DNA of 64,000 bases from Gonium pectorale (lineage: Eukaryota; Chlorophyta; Chlorophyceae; Chlamydomonadales; Volvocaceae). Shown here in pieces: positions 13,794 to 33,612 of this stretch. Made by a program: the position numbers and the translations under genes. The notes under the pieces are model-generated. The model ran no database searches and was not told where the DNA came from. It saw nothing but the letters and a program-made list of their open reading frames with translations. Each line of letters opens with the position of its first letter. Positions within the stretch are counted from its first letter, which is position 1. The DNA lies in NCBI GenBank assembly GCA_001584585.1, contig LSYV01000035.1, forward strand, positions 50,629-114,628. The letters are read 5' to 3'.

Positions 13794-14668
13794 GGGGACA
13801 CGGGTCAAGGGAGGAGGGTCGAGCGGAGACTGCAGGAGGCTGCGTTGATACATCGAAGCATGATGACGCTCCTAAGGGCTGGCAGGTGGACCCGTAAGGC
13901 CTAGCGCAGCTGTCCGTGCACGGGGTCCGGTCCCTTCGGGACCCCTCAACGCGATACCTCCAATCTACCCATAGAGTAAGTATCTAAGCGGTATAGGTAA
14001 GCATGCGCCATACTGCAAGCGGAGGGCGACGGCTGAAAGCCGCTTTTCCGACAGTGCAACCCCTCCCGCAATGTACCTTGCATAAGCGCCACGCTGAAGC
14101 TCTCCAATAATCGTGAAGTGCTGATTCGGTGGAGCCAACCGCGTTGCCGAACGGGGAGAGCAGCGGGACATGAAGCTCATGTGAGTCCTGCTCGATGGGT
14201 CCCATGCTTGTCAAGATCACTAGGTTGATGCACCGAGGATAAATGCCGGCAGCTGCAGCGGCACCAAAAAATCAAGGGGCACTCAAGCCATCATCATCGT
14301 TTTAAGATACCTAGTTATTCCCAAAGCACAATAAATAGCGAGCTGAACGGCTGACACCACTTTGTTAAATCAACCAAAGGAAGGATCCAAGACCCGTGCT
14401 ACTCGTAACAGCACGCCGCTCGCGTACTCCTCACCTGCTGTGCTCTGTGGTCCCCTGCGTGCTCTATTGGTACATGGCTCCTGTTCCCGGCCTCGTTAAC
14501 GTTCTGCTAACTTGCGAACCTTGATACCTGGCTTCTTAGCGTCAGGTCGAAGTAAGATCGAGCCGACAGTTACGATGGGCTAGCGCATGCCTGAGTTTTG
14601 AGCCGGCAGCCGAGGGACGTCGGCTGCCGAATTCGCGGAGTCCTGTGAAACGAAATTTTGAGGAGCCA
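13794..14668. other. Divergent promoter region between MATE and PIH1-CS/J-protein genes
   Basis: About 0.9 kb of lower-GC sequence between two genes read in opposite directions. It presumably contains both promoters and perhaps an unrecognised 5' exon of the MATE gene. Nothing else is recognisable. Confidence 0.5.
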
Positions 14669-17600
14669 ATGTCGGTGATCGAGCAAGTGAGCAATCGGCG
14701 GGCATCGGGTCCAGGCCGCAAGGCGTTGCATCTGGCGCGCACTTGCGCGCGTAGTTGCAACAAGCCGTCACCTGCAGCAGTGAACGCGCTTGGCTTGGAT
14801 TCGAACCAAGCGTTCAACCACGGGGGCTTATCACGGTGTTCGAACCCTCTGCCCCTTGCCCGTCGTTCGCATCGCAGACCCCGCACTACACGCTCACGCG
14901 GCAGGATGATGGCCTCAACGAACGATTCCTCCTCGTTGTGCAGCTCCCAGGTGGGTTTGCATGCTGTGTGGGACAGGGGTCTGGTGGCGCGCTGCCCTAT
15001 ATGCGCCCCTCAGCTGCCAGCCCCACGTCAGGGCCCCCCTTCACCGCTGCTTACCAAACCCCCAGTTCGTACCGGAACTGTGGGCTTCCACCGCCTTTGT
15101 CACGGCCGTGATCATGGCGACGAGTAGTATAGCTGCTACCACCTCTTCGCCCGACCGTCGGTCAGGGCAGGAGCATGCAGCGCAGACATTAGACGCTTGC
15201 CTACGGACCCCGCATCTCCGCTTCTGCGTTGGGCGCAGGAGTGGAGAGCGCGTCTGAGCTGGACGTGGTGGTGCGGCCCAACGGCATCTGCATACGGGTG
15301 CCGGGGCGATACAAGCTGGTGAGGCGGTGACCACTGCCTGGGCGGCGTGTTTCCCCCGCACGGCCATGTGGCCCTCCCTTTAGTCCCGACTGCAGTGCTG
15401 GTGCAAGCGGGAGTGATGCCACGGGATGAAAATGACTCTGGAGACGCAGCCTGCGTGTGGGCAGCTGTTGGGGCGTTGCAAGCAAAATGGTGTTGCCGTC
15501 AACACCGGTAGGCAACACCATTGTCCACCGGTTGAACGAAGAAGAATAGATGGATGCCCGGTAGTAACTTGACGCTGAACACAGCGCAGGTCACAGATAT
15601 GTATCATGCCACCGTGAAGCATCCCTCGAATGGGGAGCTTACCCGTACTTGACCCTGCGCCGCCCTGTATGCGCCAGGACCTGTTGCTGGACCCACCAGT
15701 GGAGGAGAAGCCGGAGCTGCTTCGCTTTGTGAAAAAGAAATCGCAGCTCAAGGTGGACCAACTGGGAAAGGGGGACATTGCATGCGCGAAAAACGGAGCA
15801 AGCCAATTGAAATATGGTGATGCGAACGGATTTTGGTCGGCGTCAGTCGTGGATAGCGTGCGTCAAGATGGAGTCCTATGCAGTTCAATGCCCACCCATC
15901 GCCAGCAAAACGCATCCCTCACGCTTTCCCGCCCACCCCAGGCCGTGCTCCTCGTTGCGGCTCCGTCGCCGGCTCTGCCGCAACATGCCCAGCCGCCGCC
16001 GCCGCTGCGCTTCGCCGGGCAATCCGCTGGGCCGTCTTCCGCGCGGGCCGCAGCGGCTGCGGCTGCAGCGGCTTTCTCCGGTTCTGCTGAGCCTGAGGAC
16101 TTCTTGGACATGCCGCCGCTGGTAGATCGGTTCGGCTTTGCTGGGGGCGTGTCCTACTTCGGCCAGGGCGGGCCGGCAGGGCCGGCACCAGCGCCCGTGC
16201 CCGGCCCCAGCGCGCCGGTAACAGCGGCGGCGGCCTCCAGGCCGGCGGCGGCGCCTGTCGACAACGGAGTCGGCGCTGCCAGTGCCTCCAGTGTCTCCAG
16301 CCGGCCGCCCCTCTCCCGGCCGCCGGTGCACGACTCGTTCTATGAAGGGGCTCTGGCGGGCTTCGGTGCCAAAGCGCGGGCCGGCGGGAAAGGCGGGCAG
16401 TCTAAGCAGCCCGCGGCCTCGCCAGCGACCGCTACGGGGACAGGGGCTGGCGCGTCAACGCCCGTCAGCACAGCAGCTAACGGTATGCGAGCCGAATCGC
16501 GAGGAACAGAAACGGGCGGTGCCAGCACAACCGGGGAGCAGAAGGCACAGAAGGCGCCGGCGCCACCGCCACAGCAGCAGCAACCACAGCCAAAGAAGGC
16601 CTCCTCGGAGGACCCGGCCAAGCCAAGCAGCAGCTCGGTCCGCCAGACAGCCCCACAGCAGCGGCCAGAGCCCGGCCCCACCCCTCCAGGCCCGGGCCCC
16701 ACAGGCGCCAACAGCGGATTGGCAGGGGACGGGGCGGGAGCGCCGTCGTCCGCTGCCGACAAAGACTTGCTGTACGTTGCGGCCAAGGCGCTGGCCAACC
16801 GCGAGGCGGCGCAGCAGTGGCTGGAGCGGGCGCTGGCGGCTGCGCGGCAGGGCGACAGGGAGCGCACGCGGCTGCTGCTGGAGCGGGCCGTGGGGCTGTG
16901 CCCGGAGGATGGGGACCGCCTGATGGTGAGGCTCATGCATTGATTGCTGTCGTTCCTTGACCCGAAAGGGTGAGGCCGAGGGGCTGCCAGATCTGGACTT
17001 ATCTGCATGACCTATGCGACGTGCTGCGTGCTAGGCATCGCCTGCAGAATGCTGTCCGTGCATGGATGCCGATCACCCCGCGTGCAGGCCGATTTCAACC
17101 AGCGCTGCGACCCCGAGCACCGGATCGAGCGGCCCGACCGACCGCCGCAGCAGCAGGGCCAGCAAGCTGCTGCTGGCTCGCCCAAAACAGGCAACGGAAG
17201 CGGCAGCGCTCCAGCCGCCAGCGGTGCCAGCCAGGCGAACGGCAGCGGCGGTGGCTCGGGGCCATCGAAGCCGGCGCCAGGCCAACAGCAGGCTGGCAGC
17301 AGCTCCGGCGCCAACGGCGCAGGCGGTGGCGGCGGCAGGGGCAGCGGGGGTGCAAGCAGCAGCGACCGCTCCAGTCAGCCGTACGGGAGCTCCAAGCCGG
17401 AGCGCGAGCACGTACGGCCGCAGGGTGGACGGGGCGCAGGAAGCAAGGCGGCGACGGGCGGCGGACCGGGACGCGGCGGCAGCAAGGGCCCCGCGGCGGC
17501 GGGCGGCGGTGCCGGCGGGGCGGGCGCCGCTGACGGGCAGCGCCAAGCCGCCGGGGGCCAGCAGAGTGGAGCGGCAGGCGCGGCCCACAAGCCAGGTCCT

Positions 17601-20600
17601 CATGCTCATCCACAGCAGGCGCAGCCGCCGCAGGGACCAGGGCAAGGGCGGTCGCCGCCGAACGGTGCAGCAGGCCCCGGTCCCAGCGTGAAGCCGGAGC
17701 CGCGCGCCCGGGCGCCGCCGCGCCACCGCGGAGGAGCGGGCAGCGACGGCGGCGCCGCCGAAGACGGCAGCGCCGGGGCCGACGGCAGCGGCGAGCGGCG
17801 CTGGGACTGGTGGTTCACGGGCACCATGCGGGCTGTCCGGAAAGGCCTGGGCGTTAACGACGAGGGAGAGTGGCAGTCGGGTAAGTCCCTAGACGGTGGT
17901 GGCGCCAACGGCATTAAACCGTCAGCCTGCAAGTGCCACACGTGCTCGCGCATGCGCTCCACCCTTGATCGTTTCCAGTCCACGCCCGACTGCCCAGATT
18001 AACGGCCTTGCAGTTCCCCACATTGCCATTGCCATTGACTTACCCAGTCCCATCCGACTCCGCCCGACCTGCTCAAACCCGCCCAACCCGGCCCGCCACA
18101 GACACGCCGCTCCCCACCTGGCGACGCTGGCTGGGCAACGTGGCGCTCATTACCGTGTTTGGCTGCCTCTTCGTGCCGCACCTCGTCGCCTCCCTCCTGG
18201 CAGGTCGGTGCACTGGGCCCGCGGGCTGTCCCCTGCGACATCGCTCTAGTAGTTCAACAGGTCCAGGTCCAACGGGCGGTGCAGGGCGGGAGCGCGCCGC
18301 GCGACACCCTGCAAGTTCATGCACGCGCACTACGCAATTTCAGAGCAACCGTGTCCTCTGCTGTATCGGCTCTCTCGTACCTCACACCTCGCCTCCCTCC
18401 TTACCTCCCCTTCCCATGCGCTCCCTGCATGGCCTCCGCCCACGTGCGGGGTGTACGGCAGCGATGCTGACGTGGGTGTACATGGCGCTGGGCTACCCGG
18501 AGGAGGCGGCCGGGTTGCAGAGCTACTGCCTGCGATACGCGCGGTGAGGGCTGAGGGGGCCGGCGCCTCACGGTGATGACCGTAACCGGTAGTCGTCGCT
18601 GCTCGGTAATCATTGACACGGTTCATTAGGGCGGCACCGTGCAAGGCGCCACGCTTGCATGGGCGACGACTCGACTTAACATAACAATGCCACCGTCGCC
18701 CTGATCCTGTGCCGCGGCAGGTGGATGTTTGGCTGCGCGGCCGCCACGGGGCTGCCGCTGCTCTTCCTGCTCTACCTCTGCTGGGGCGCAGCGACGGCCG
18801 TGGCGCATGGGCTGTTCGTGTGAGTTGCGGGGCCTGAGCCGCCACGTCAGGCTGCACACCGTATAGTGAACATGCAAGGGCTGGGATACCACGCGCTCCG
18901 GCGCACACTATAACAGTCTGCCAGAGATCGAAGGGCGTTGCGCACACGCGTGTCAAGCGCTCTGAATATGGTCACGCGTTCCCGGTAATCCTTATGGACG
19001 GAAGCAAGTGGGCGGGTGCTGTGGCAGGGAGAGTAGGCCAAGGGAAGGCAAGGGGGAGGACGAGGGATGGAGCGATAGTCCAGGGGACGGCGGGGTGTCA
19101 GGTATGGCTAGCAGGCTCTCCCGGGGGTGTCGAGTGGGGCCTGCGGCGGCTGACACTGAGTGCGCCGTGGGTGACCTGGGCTAGCGACCGGACGCAAGTA
19201 CCCGACTGTGACCCACGCGTGCCCTCCTCCTCCTCGAGCAGCCCCTCCCAACCCGCCGCTGACGCGCCCCTGACTGCCCCCCTGCCCCTAACCGACTACA
19301 GCTTCGTGTTCGGTCCGCCCTGGTGGCTGGCGGGGGTGCAGAGCGCGGCGCTGTACGGAGTTATCAGCTCCAAGCAGCGGCCCCTGCTGGCGCTGCTGGC
19401 GCCCGTGCCCGTGCTGTGGGGACTCGCAGGTCAGGCGGTGGGGGTGGGGAGTGGTCTGCAGGTGGGGAATGGCCTGCTGACTGAAAGCTGCGCCAACCGG
19501 GGGGGGTGGAATGGCTTCTCAGGAGTCATGTTGTCTACCAATCCCTCCTCTGCCTGACCCTCTGCCTTAGGCCTGACATCCTCTAGACGCGGTGGGCTTC
19601 CTTTGCCCATCTGTGCTACCCTCACCCCCGTCCTCTCATCGCGTGCCCCCATCGCACCCCACCCCACCCCACCTCGCCCCGCGCACGCAGGCACCGTGGG
19701 CTGGCGTGCGCTGTCACTGGCGCTCTACGTGGTGGCGCAGTACCTGGCACCCGGCCGCACCCGCGCCGCCTTCTTCTCGGGCGCCGTGGTCTCCTCGGTG
19801 CGCGGCCTGCTGTGGTACCAGTCGCTGCCGGCGGTGCTGCTGGAGGGCATTGTGTGGCTGATGCTGTCGGCGGCAGCCTCCAGCGGCGACGGCGGCGGCG
19901 GCGGGAGCGCGGGTGGCGGCGGCGGTGCGGGCAGCAGCTGGGGCAGCGGCGATGTGCCGCGGGGCGGGCACCTGGCGCCGGAGCAGGTCAAGGGCGCCAC
20001 CGGTGAGCCGAGCGGGGGCGGAGGCGGGGAGGGATGGGGAAGGGAAGGGTTGAGGGCGGGATGGGATGGAGGAGGAGGGGACCGGGCGCGGAAGGGGCCG
20101 GACCACGAGCGCTCGGCGGCACCAAGCGGTCTCCGGCGGATGTGTACAACCTCCCGTGCTGTGTCACACAAAGTGCTTCCTTCCCTCTCGCCATCCGCCT
20201 TGCATCCTTCTGGGCAGCCTTGCGTGAAGGCCCGCTTCCCTCGTCCCACGTGAGTCGCCGTGCGTGGCCCCGCGCCCTTCGCAGCAGCCGCGTCACGGCC
20301 CTTCCCCCTCTCCTTGCGACGCGCCCCTCCCCCCGTCCCGATCCACGGCGTCCACAACCCAAAGCTGCCCTAGGAAGGATGCTGCCTGACCTCTGAACCG
20401 CCTCCGATGCCCCCTGCGGCCGTCAGGCGAGATTGCGCGCGTGCTGGCCGCCCGCGATCACTTTGCGGTGCTGGGCCTGTCCGCCTCGGGCCCCGAGGGC
20501 GGCTCCGCGCTGACCGACGAGGCGGTGCGCAGCGCCTACCGCCGCACGCAGCTGCGGGTGCACCCGGACAAGGCGGGGCCTGACGCGGCGGGGGCCGAGC

Positions 20601-22516
20601 AGGCGTCCAAGCGCGTCAACGAGGTGGGTGGGTGGACGGCGAGGGGCATGGAGTGGGGCTCATAGCAGGAGTTGGGCCCACGGCGACAACGCCGATAAGC
20701 GGCGGCCTGTTTGTGTTGGCCCGGCTCTCGCCCTCGGGGCGGATGTATTCCGATCATGGCCTGCCGCCTGCGCGCCTCCCCACCAACAGAGCCTACGCCG
20801 CTTCTCCCATCCGCCCCCCCCTTTCGGTTGGCATGCGCCCCCAGGCTTCTCTACTGATTAGGCCTTCAAAACCCACTGCCTCCCTTCGGTTCGGGATTAC
20901 ATGCGTCTCAGGCCGCTTTAATGAGATCGCCTTCCAATATTCTTGGCTCCCTACCCTCCCACAGGCTTACCGGCTGCTCCAGACATCCGACTCGCGCAAG
21001 AAGCTGCTGGGTGAGATGGAGGCAGCCAACGCGCCGCCTCCGCCTCCGCCGGCCTCCGCTGGCGGCGGCGGCGACGGCGGCTCGTCGTTCGGGGCGGGCG
21101 GCTTCGACATCGAGATGCGCTGCTGGGGCTGCGCCCAGCTGCACACCACCCGCCTCGTCAGTACTGACAGGTGGGTCGGTGCCCGGGGCTTGATGATGAC
21201 GAACGGGGTTGGGGGTTGGAGGCTGGGTGGCGGGTGGACGCACAGCTTGTCAGCCAGGGGCCACGAAGCCAGGGGCTGCCAGGCGTCGGTCGGGGAGGCA
21301 CTCTGCGCTCCCCCAGAGTAGGCTTGATTCGCCTGGTGCCCAACCGGAAGGGCTACTGTGCTCGCGCTGGCGGCGGCAGGCGAACACCGCCAGCTTCAGC
21401 ACATGGTCGTCCCCGTTGACGGCCCTATCCTCCCCTTACGCCGACCTGTTCTCTTCGTGACCGCTCCGGGCCCCTGCCCCCCTTCGTGTGACTGGAGACC
21501 GGATGCCAGTGCGTTCGTGTCAAACATTTGCTTCTGGACCCCATCTTCCGTGTCCCGCGCAGCTCTCGCGCGCGCTACTGCTCGGAGTGCAAGGCCTACC
21601 ACCCCGCGGCGGACGGAGACATGTGGATCTGGGAGGACCCCGAGGCGTTCCTCTTCCCGACCCGCAAGATGCTCTACTGCATCCGCGGAATGGTGCGGGC
21701 GGGCGGGCCCAAGGGGGCGGGGCCGTGGGCGGGTGAGGGTGAGGGGCAGCGCAGTCCTTCGGGACGTCAGCGCACTGAAAGGTAGCTCCATGCTTGATAC
21801 GGGCGGTTAATATGGCGCAAGGCGTGGCGCATGGCCGGGTTTATGTGGAGCCGCTGTAGGGCATCCTTGGTTTCCTGGTTGGGTAGGGGGGCTGTCACCA
21901 CTGTGTCCAGGGGGCCAGTGTTTGCGAGAAGCTCGCGCGTCGCTCCGCCGCAATCTACCGCCAGTGGCCTGTGTCCCACAGGCCACGAAATGCGCCCCGC
22001 AGCCGCATGCCTTACGGGCTCCAGTCTGGATGCCCCAAAACCCCCATTCCACTGCTGTCAGGTCCTGGACATCACGCCCATGGCCACCTGCTGCAACATG
22101 TTCCACGAGCGCGGCAGGCGACTGCCCGGCAACACGCACAACGTGCAGTACAGGTGGGTCCGCCGGCGCCGTTCGCTCACCGTTTACCGGGCCTTGTTGG
22201 GGCGAGCCTTCGCGCCGCCAACAGCGGATAGCTGCACGCGATGTATCGTATGCAATGCGCACCCGGTTCCGCGGACACGCACGGACACGCACCTCCAGCT
22301 GTCGCTTCCTGCTGCTGTGCCGCCGGCTGTATCCATCCGCGTTCGCATGATGCCCACTCCCACACCCGCACACGCCCCAAACGTTGCAGGGTCGCCACTG
22401 GCTCCGGCGGCAAGCCCACCGCCGGCGCCAGCGGCGGCACCTACCGCGGGGGCAGCGGCGGCGGCCGCGCGGACAAGGCAGCCGGCGGCAAGCGCAAGGG
22501 CACCAAGCGCAAGTGA
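14669..22516 (+). CDS. Membrane J-protein with Jiv90 domain (DNAJC14-like) and N-terminal PIH1-type CS domain
   Basis: Predicted 1165 aa. Exons: 14669-14686, 14878-14950, 15239-15318, 15678-15752, 15942-16925, 17088-17880, 18102-18203, 18462-18543, 18721-18819, 19302-19429, 19691-20002, 20427-20623, 20965-21170, 21563-21692, 22062-22153, 22390-22516. Residues ~7-85 look like the C-terminal CS-like domain of PIH1 proteins (TLTRQDDG...LLVVQLPG...IRVPGRYKL...RFVKKKSQLK). Residues ~90-670 are Ala/Gly/Pro-rich, with one helical segment (QQWLERALAAARQGD). Four hydrophobic segments follow (~680-860), then a J domain with HPDK (~916-1010). A Jiv90 zinc module comes next, with CWGC, CSEC and DITPMATCCN (~1025-1123). 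The tail is Gly/Lys-rich (GGKRKGTKRK). The order TM-J-Jiv90 is that of DNAJC14, an ER membrane Hsp70 co-chaperone. The CS part could instead be a separate small gene, but no stop separates the two. Confidence 0.82.
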
Positions 22517-24906
22517 GCAGCGCAGGAGGTGCCCATGCGGCACATGAGGGCTGGTTGGCCCAGGCCGCGGCGCCTGCCGCGGCTGCGCGGACGGCGCTGT
22601 TTCAAGGAGCGGCCAGCCCAGCCTGCGAAATGCGGCCCTGACGAGCGGCCTGTGCGCAGTAGGCCGGACGCTCGCTGCATGCTGCTGCTGCAGCGGCGTG
22701 CAGGCTGCCGTCAGCGCCATCCAGAGGGGTCCCGGCCAGCCCCCGCCGCCGGTCTCCGGGCAGTGCTGGCTACCTCGGCCCTTTCTCCGGTTGCCTCGGC
22801 GTCGAAGGTGGGGCTTCTGCGGCCTGCTGAAGGCAACGGCTGCCGCCAATGATGGGGGTGGCTGCATGCGCCAGCGGCTGGAGATCATTGGGATCGAGGG
22901 TGTCGCGACTGGTGGCTGGGGCGGGGGGCGCTGCTGGTCCATGCGCCTGCTCGCGGGCGCGTCTTGAGCGTGTGCGCGGTGCAGTGCCCGTGGCGCTGTG
23001 GCGCAGGGAAGGAAGGGGCAGATGGCACAGGAGAGCGGATACTTGGGGTCACGGCGGCGCTTGGTTGCTGGGAGCCAGGCGGCAGCGTATGAGCTGCGGA
23101 TGAGAGCGCGCATCCGGGTCTGTTGGTCAGGCTGCGGCCCTGCCTGGGAGGGAAGGGAACATGCGGCAGCGTGGAACAGTGCTGCTACACAGTTCGCATC
23201 TTGGGGGAACGCACGCATGTGTGCATGTGCACAGCTGGCGTGAGCGCGATCCAGAGTGCAAGCCAGCGGGTTGCATGAAAGGTGGCAATTATCGGCACGC
23301 GCTGCTGACAGATGCGGGCCGCTGGCTGCTGCCGGGTGCCCGGGGTGGCATGGCGTGGTGCGTGCCGTGTGCTGACGCAGGATGCGCACACGGGGGGACT
23401 TCAGGTAGCACGGACCCGCGGCACATGGCGCCGGTCGGCGCACGCGTGTCGTGCTAGATGATTTGGGTGATATTCGAAGGGACAGGAACGGGTATGTGAC
23501 GCTGGCCACGTCGCGACGGAGTCATCGTCCTGCTACATGTTATTTGCAGACCACGTCCCACGTGTGCAGGGAGGGTGCCTACTCAGACCACGCCTGATGG
23601 CGCGCTTGGTGGCAGCTGTCCTGCTGCGATAGGGCGATGCCGTACCCCGGTGTTCTTGATGCATCATGATTCCTTGGCAGGTCGCATGAGGTGCCGCTGC
23701 GGTGACGGGTCGCTGCTGCACTGCTGCGCTGCAGTGTATGGCTGCCTGCTGCCATCGCGGGATGTGTGAACCGCACGCGCGCACGTAGGAGAGGTGTGCT
23801 CACACGAACACGCCGGACTCGTGCCTTAGCTCGGCAATGCTGGGTACTACCGCAGTGTGCAGGGTGCAGGGTGGAACGGTAGGTACAGGGTAGTACGGTA
23901 GGTAGGAATGTACAGTCCTTTTGTCGACATGCCTCCATGCCGCTTCTCGTGCAGCCCACGAACGCGGGCGGCTTTTGATCTTCCACCACAGCTGCGGCCG
24001 ATGCTCCGCTCTGTTGCTGTGCAGGCTGTGTGCCACCGCAGGCGTTGCCTGCTGTGGTGGGCCGCTGCTCGGTGGTGGTGGTGCTTGCGGGTGTTCGCGG
24101 CTGCCTGGGCGCCGCCCTCGCCGGCCGGGCTTTGCGCTGTCGAAGTGGCTGGTTTGCGGCAGGGCACCCGTGTGGCATGGCGAGTGAGCATGGACCGATC
24201 TACATGGTCCAAATCATTGCGTGTTTCGGGTGCCTTGTTGGGTCGGCGGTCGATGACTAGGGCGTTTCGACAGCCGCCTACAGGCGCAACGGACCAAGAC
24301 GCGTGAGAGAGCAAGGCGTGGAGCGAGTGCCCGTGGGGGCTGACCCACTCAGTCTGCAGTCCAGGGACGCCGACCAATGTAGCTGGATGTACAACTTCCA
24401 TCTTTAGTGGCGGAGAGGTGGGACAACGCGCGGCCTACTGCAGCGTTGCGTGTTCGACTTCATCACGGTTACACAGCTGCCAACGACAGACAGCATTCCT
24501 GCCTCTTGTCGTCGGGCCGTCGGGTTCAAGCAAGGGCGCTCCCGGTGGCCCACAAAGAGCCAGGGCACAGGGCGCCCCCGCGGGTCAGGGCGCACACATG
24601 TCTGGTCCTACCGGCCATACCCTGCCACCTGGCGTCCTCGGCGACGGTTGTCACGTGCATCCTGACCAGCCATCTGAGCCGTGCAGCCCCGAATAGCGGT
24701 GAGGGCCGCCCACCAGACCGTCTGGGACCCATGCCCTACTGAGCGCACGCTGTGCTGCGCTGTTAGCCGTCACCCCTGCTATGACCGCCGGGTGACAGGC
24801 ACCCACGTACCATGGGAGCTGCATGCAAGGTGCGCTCTCAGTCCCGCGCGCCGCGGTAAAGCGTGCCTGTCTCTAGATACACCCCTTGTTCCGCATCTCA
24901 GGTCGC
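22517..24906. other. Tail-to-tail intergenic region between J-protein and PEX6
   Basis: About 2.4 kb with no supported coding exon, probably long 3' UTRs of two convergent genes. A degenerate GGTAGGTA/GTACGG repeat cluster lies near 23878-23912. A reverse-strand TGTAA at 24469-24473 may end the PEX6 transcript. Confidence 0.5.
24469..24473 (-). other. Candidate TGTAA polyadenylation signal for PEX6
   Basis: Reads TGTAA on the reverse strand, about 430 nt after the PEX6 stop. TGTAA is the usual volvocine polyadenylation motif. The assignment rests on position and motif only. Confidence 0.4.
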
Positions 24907-32355
<7,449 letters not shown>

Positions 32356-32560
32356 CAAAATTATAACATGTGGCCAAAACACTCTTTAAAACGTAGCATT
32401 GGGCGGCAATTCTGAACAGGTCGCTCGGCCCACGCGTTCCAACGCCAGATAACCGCCAGCGTTCTAACAAAAACTGTTTACATCACGCGCTCCTACAGTA
32501 ACCCAGCTCGGCACTGGGGCAAACGCAAGTATGCTCATTTAAAGGCGTCAAAGTTACAGA
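32356..32560. promoter_or_regulatory. Shared divergent promoter, PEX6 / PI31-like
   Basis: Only 205 bp separate the start codons of the two oppositely oriented genes, so 5' UTRs and promoters of both must lie here. No clear TATA box or other named element was recognised. Confidence 0.6.
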
Positions 32561-33612
32561 ATGGCCGAGGAGAAGGCTCTCGAGGGTCTCCTCGAACGCG
32601 CGGTTCCTCGCCCGGCATTCCTAGCTTCGTCGGACGGGGGGGCAGTCCTCAGCCTCTGCCTCCATTGCCTCATGATTGAGGATGGGTTCGTGCTGGCAGA
32701 CACCACTGGCGACCGTCCCGAGACGCGATTCTTCCCGCACAAGGACTGGAACGGACTCTACTTAGACCAATGGGTATTCGAGTATAGACGACCGGGAAAG
32801 GCGAACATGTATACGCTGCATTGCAGCCTCCAAACCAGGACCAAGCGCATGTTCATCCAGGGCTCCGAGGAGAACAACCCCAACAAGTGGGTCCAAGCCA
32901 TGCGGCTGGGGGCATACATCTGAGAGCTACGCGGACCTGAGGAATGTGCTGCCACGCCACCACCTGCCATTGCCGTGCCTGGCTGTGTTTGACAGCTGCA
33001 CAACGACGTCATGCACCAATCCGCCCGCATGGCTTACACCGTGAGGGCAATACCGGTACCCGGGACCGGTTCAGCGAACTTGGAGCCAGCTCTTCCCGAT
33101 GCGCACAGCCTCCCCCATGCCGCAGAACACTCACCACACCGCCCTCCCTTTTCCACTCTCCCGCTTCCCTCCCTTTCCCTCCCTTCCCTCCTTCCCTCCC
33201 TCCCCTCAGCGTCTGGGTGCTGGGCCTGCAGCTGGACAACTATGTGACAGACGCGACCCCGCTACGGAACGGCTGGGGCTCGGGAGTCGTAAAGAACGCC
33301 GCCAAGATGCGGTCCCTCTTCACCGAGTACATCCTGCGGCCCCTCGTCACCAATGCAGAGGACGAGCAGCACCCGCCGCACGCACCCGCGGATGCCGGCG
33401 CGGCGGGCCCGCAGCAACCGCAGCAGCTGCACGCCGGGGCGCCGGGTGGCGGCTGGCTGGGGCAGTGGGCATGGCTTGTGGGCGCCGGGGCGGCGCCGCC
33501 GCCGGTCCGGCAGGCAGCGCAGCGGCGGCAGCTGATGGCGGCGCTGGGCGTTGCGGCTGCGGCCGTGGCGGCTGTGGCTGTGGCGCGGCAGCTGCGGCAG
33601 CGCGGGGCGTGA
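32561..33612 (+). CDS. PI31-like (PSMF1 N-domain) protein with C-terminal membrane segment
   Basis: Predicted 242 aa from exons 32561-32886 and 33210-33612. The donor is gtgggt and the acceptor follows a long pyrimidine tract. The first ~165 residues match the dimerising FP/PI31 N-terminal domain of proteasome inhibitor PI31 and FBXO7. Matching elements in order are a LSLCLHCLMIEDGF helix, FFPHKDWNG (compare 'LPxGWN'), a WVFEYRRPGK strand, LGLQLDNYV (compare 'LNLDDYI'), and VVKNAAKMRSLFTEYILRPL. The second half differs from PI31: a Gln/Ala/Pro linker, then 17-18 hydrophobic residues (MAALGVAAAAVAAVAVA) closed by RQLRQRGA at the stop. That is the pattern of a tail-anchored membrane protein. 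The Pro-rich C-terminus and HbYX motif used by animal PI31 are absent. Function is inferred: proteasome regulation at, or tethering to, an organelle membrane. Confidence 0.82.

Noticed and set aside
14786..14850. tRNA or tRNA-derived element on the reverse strand
   Set aside because: A good T-arm/B-box (CTTGGTTCGAATCCAAG) and a second TTCGAA are present, but no acceptor stem, D-arm or anticodon arm can be folded at the right spacing.
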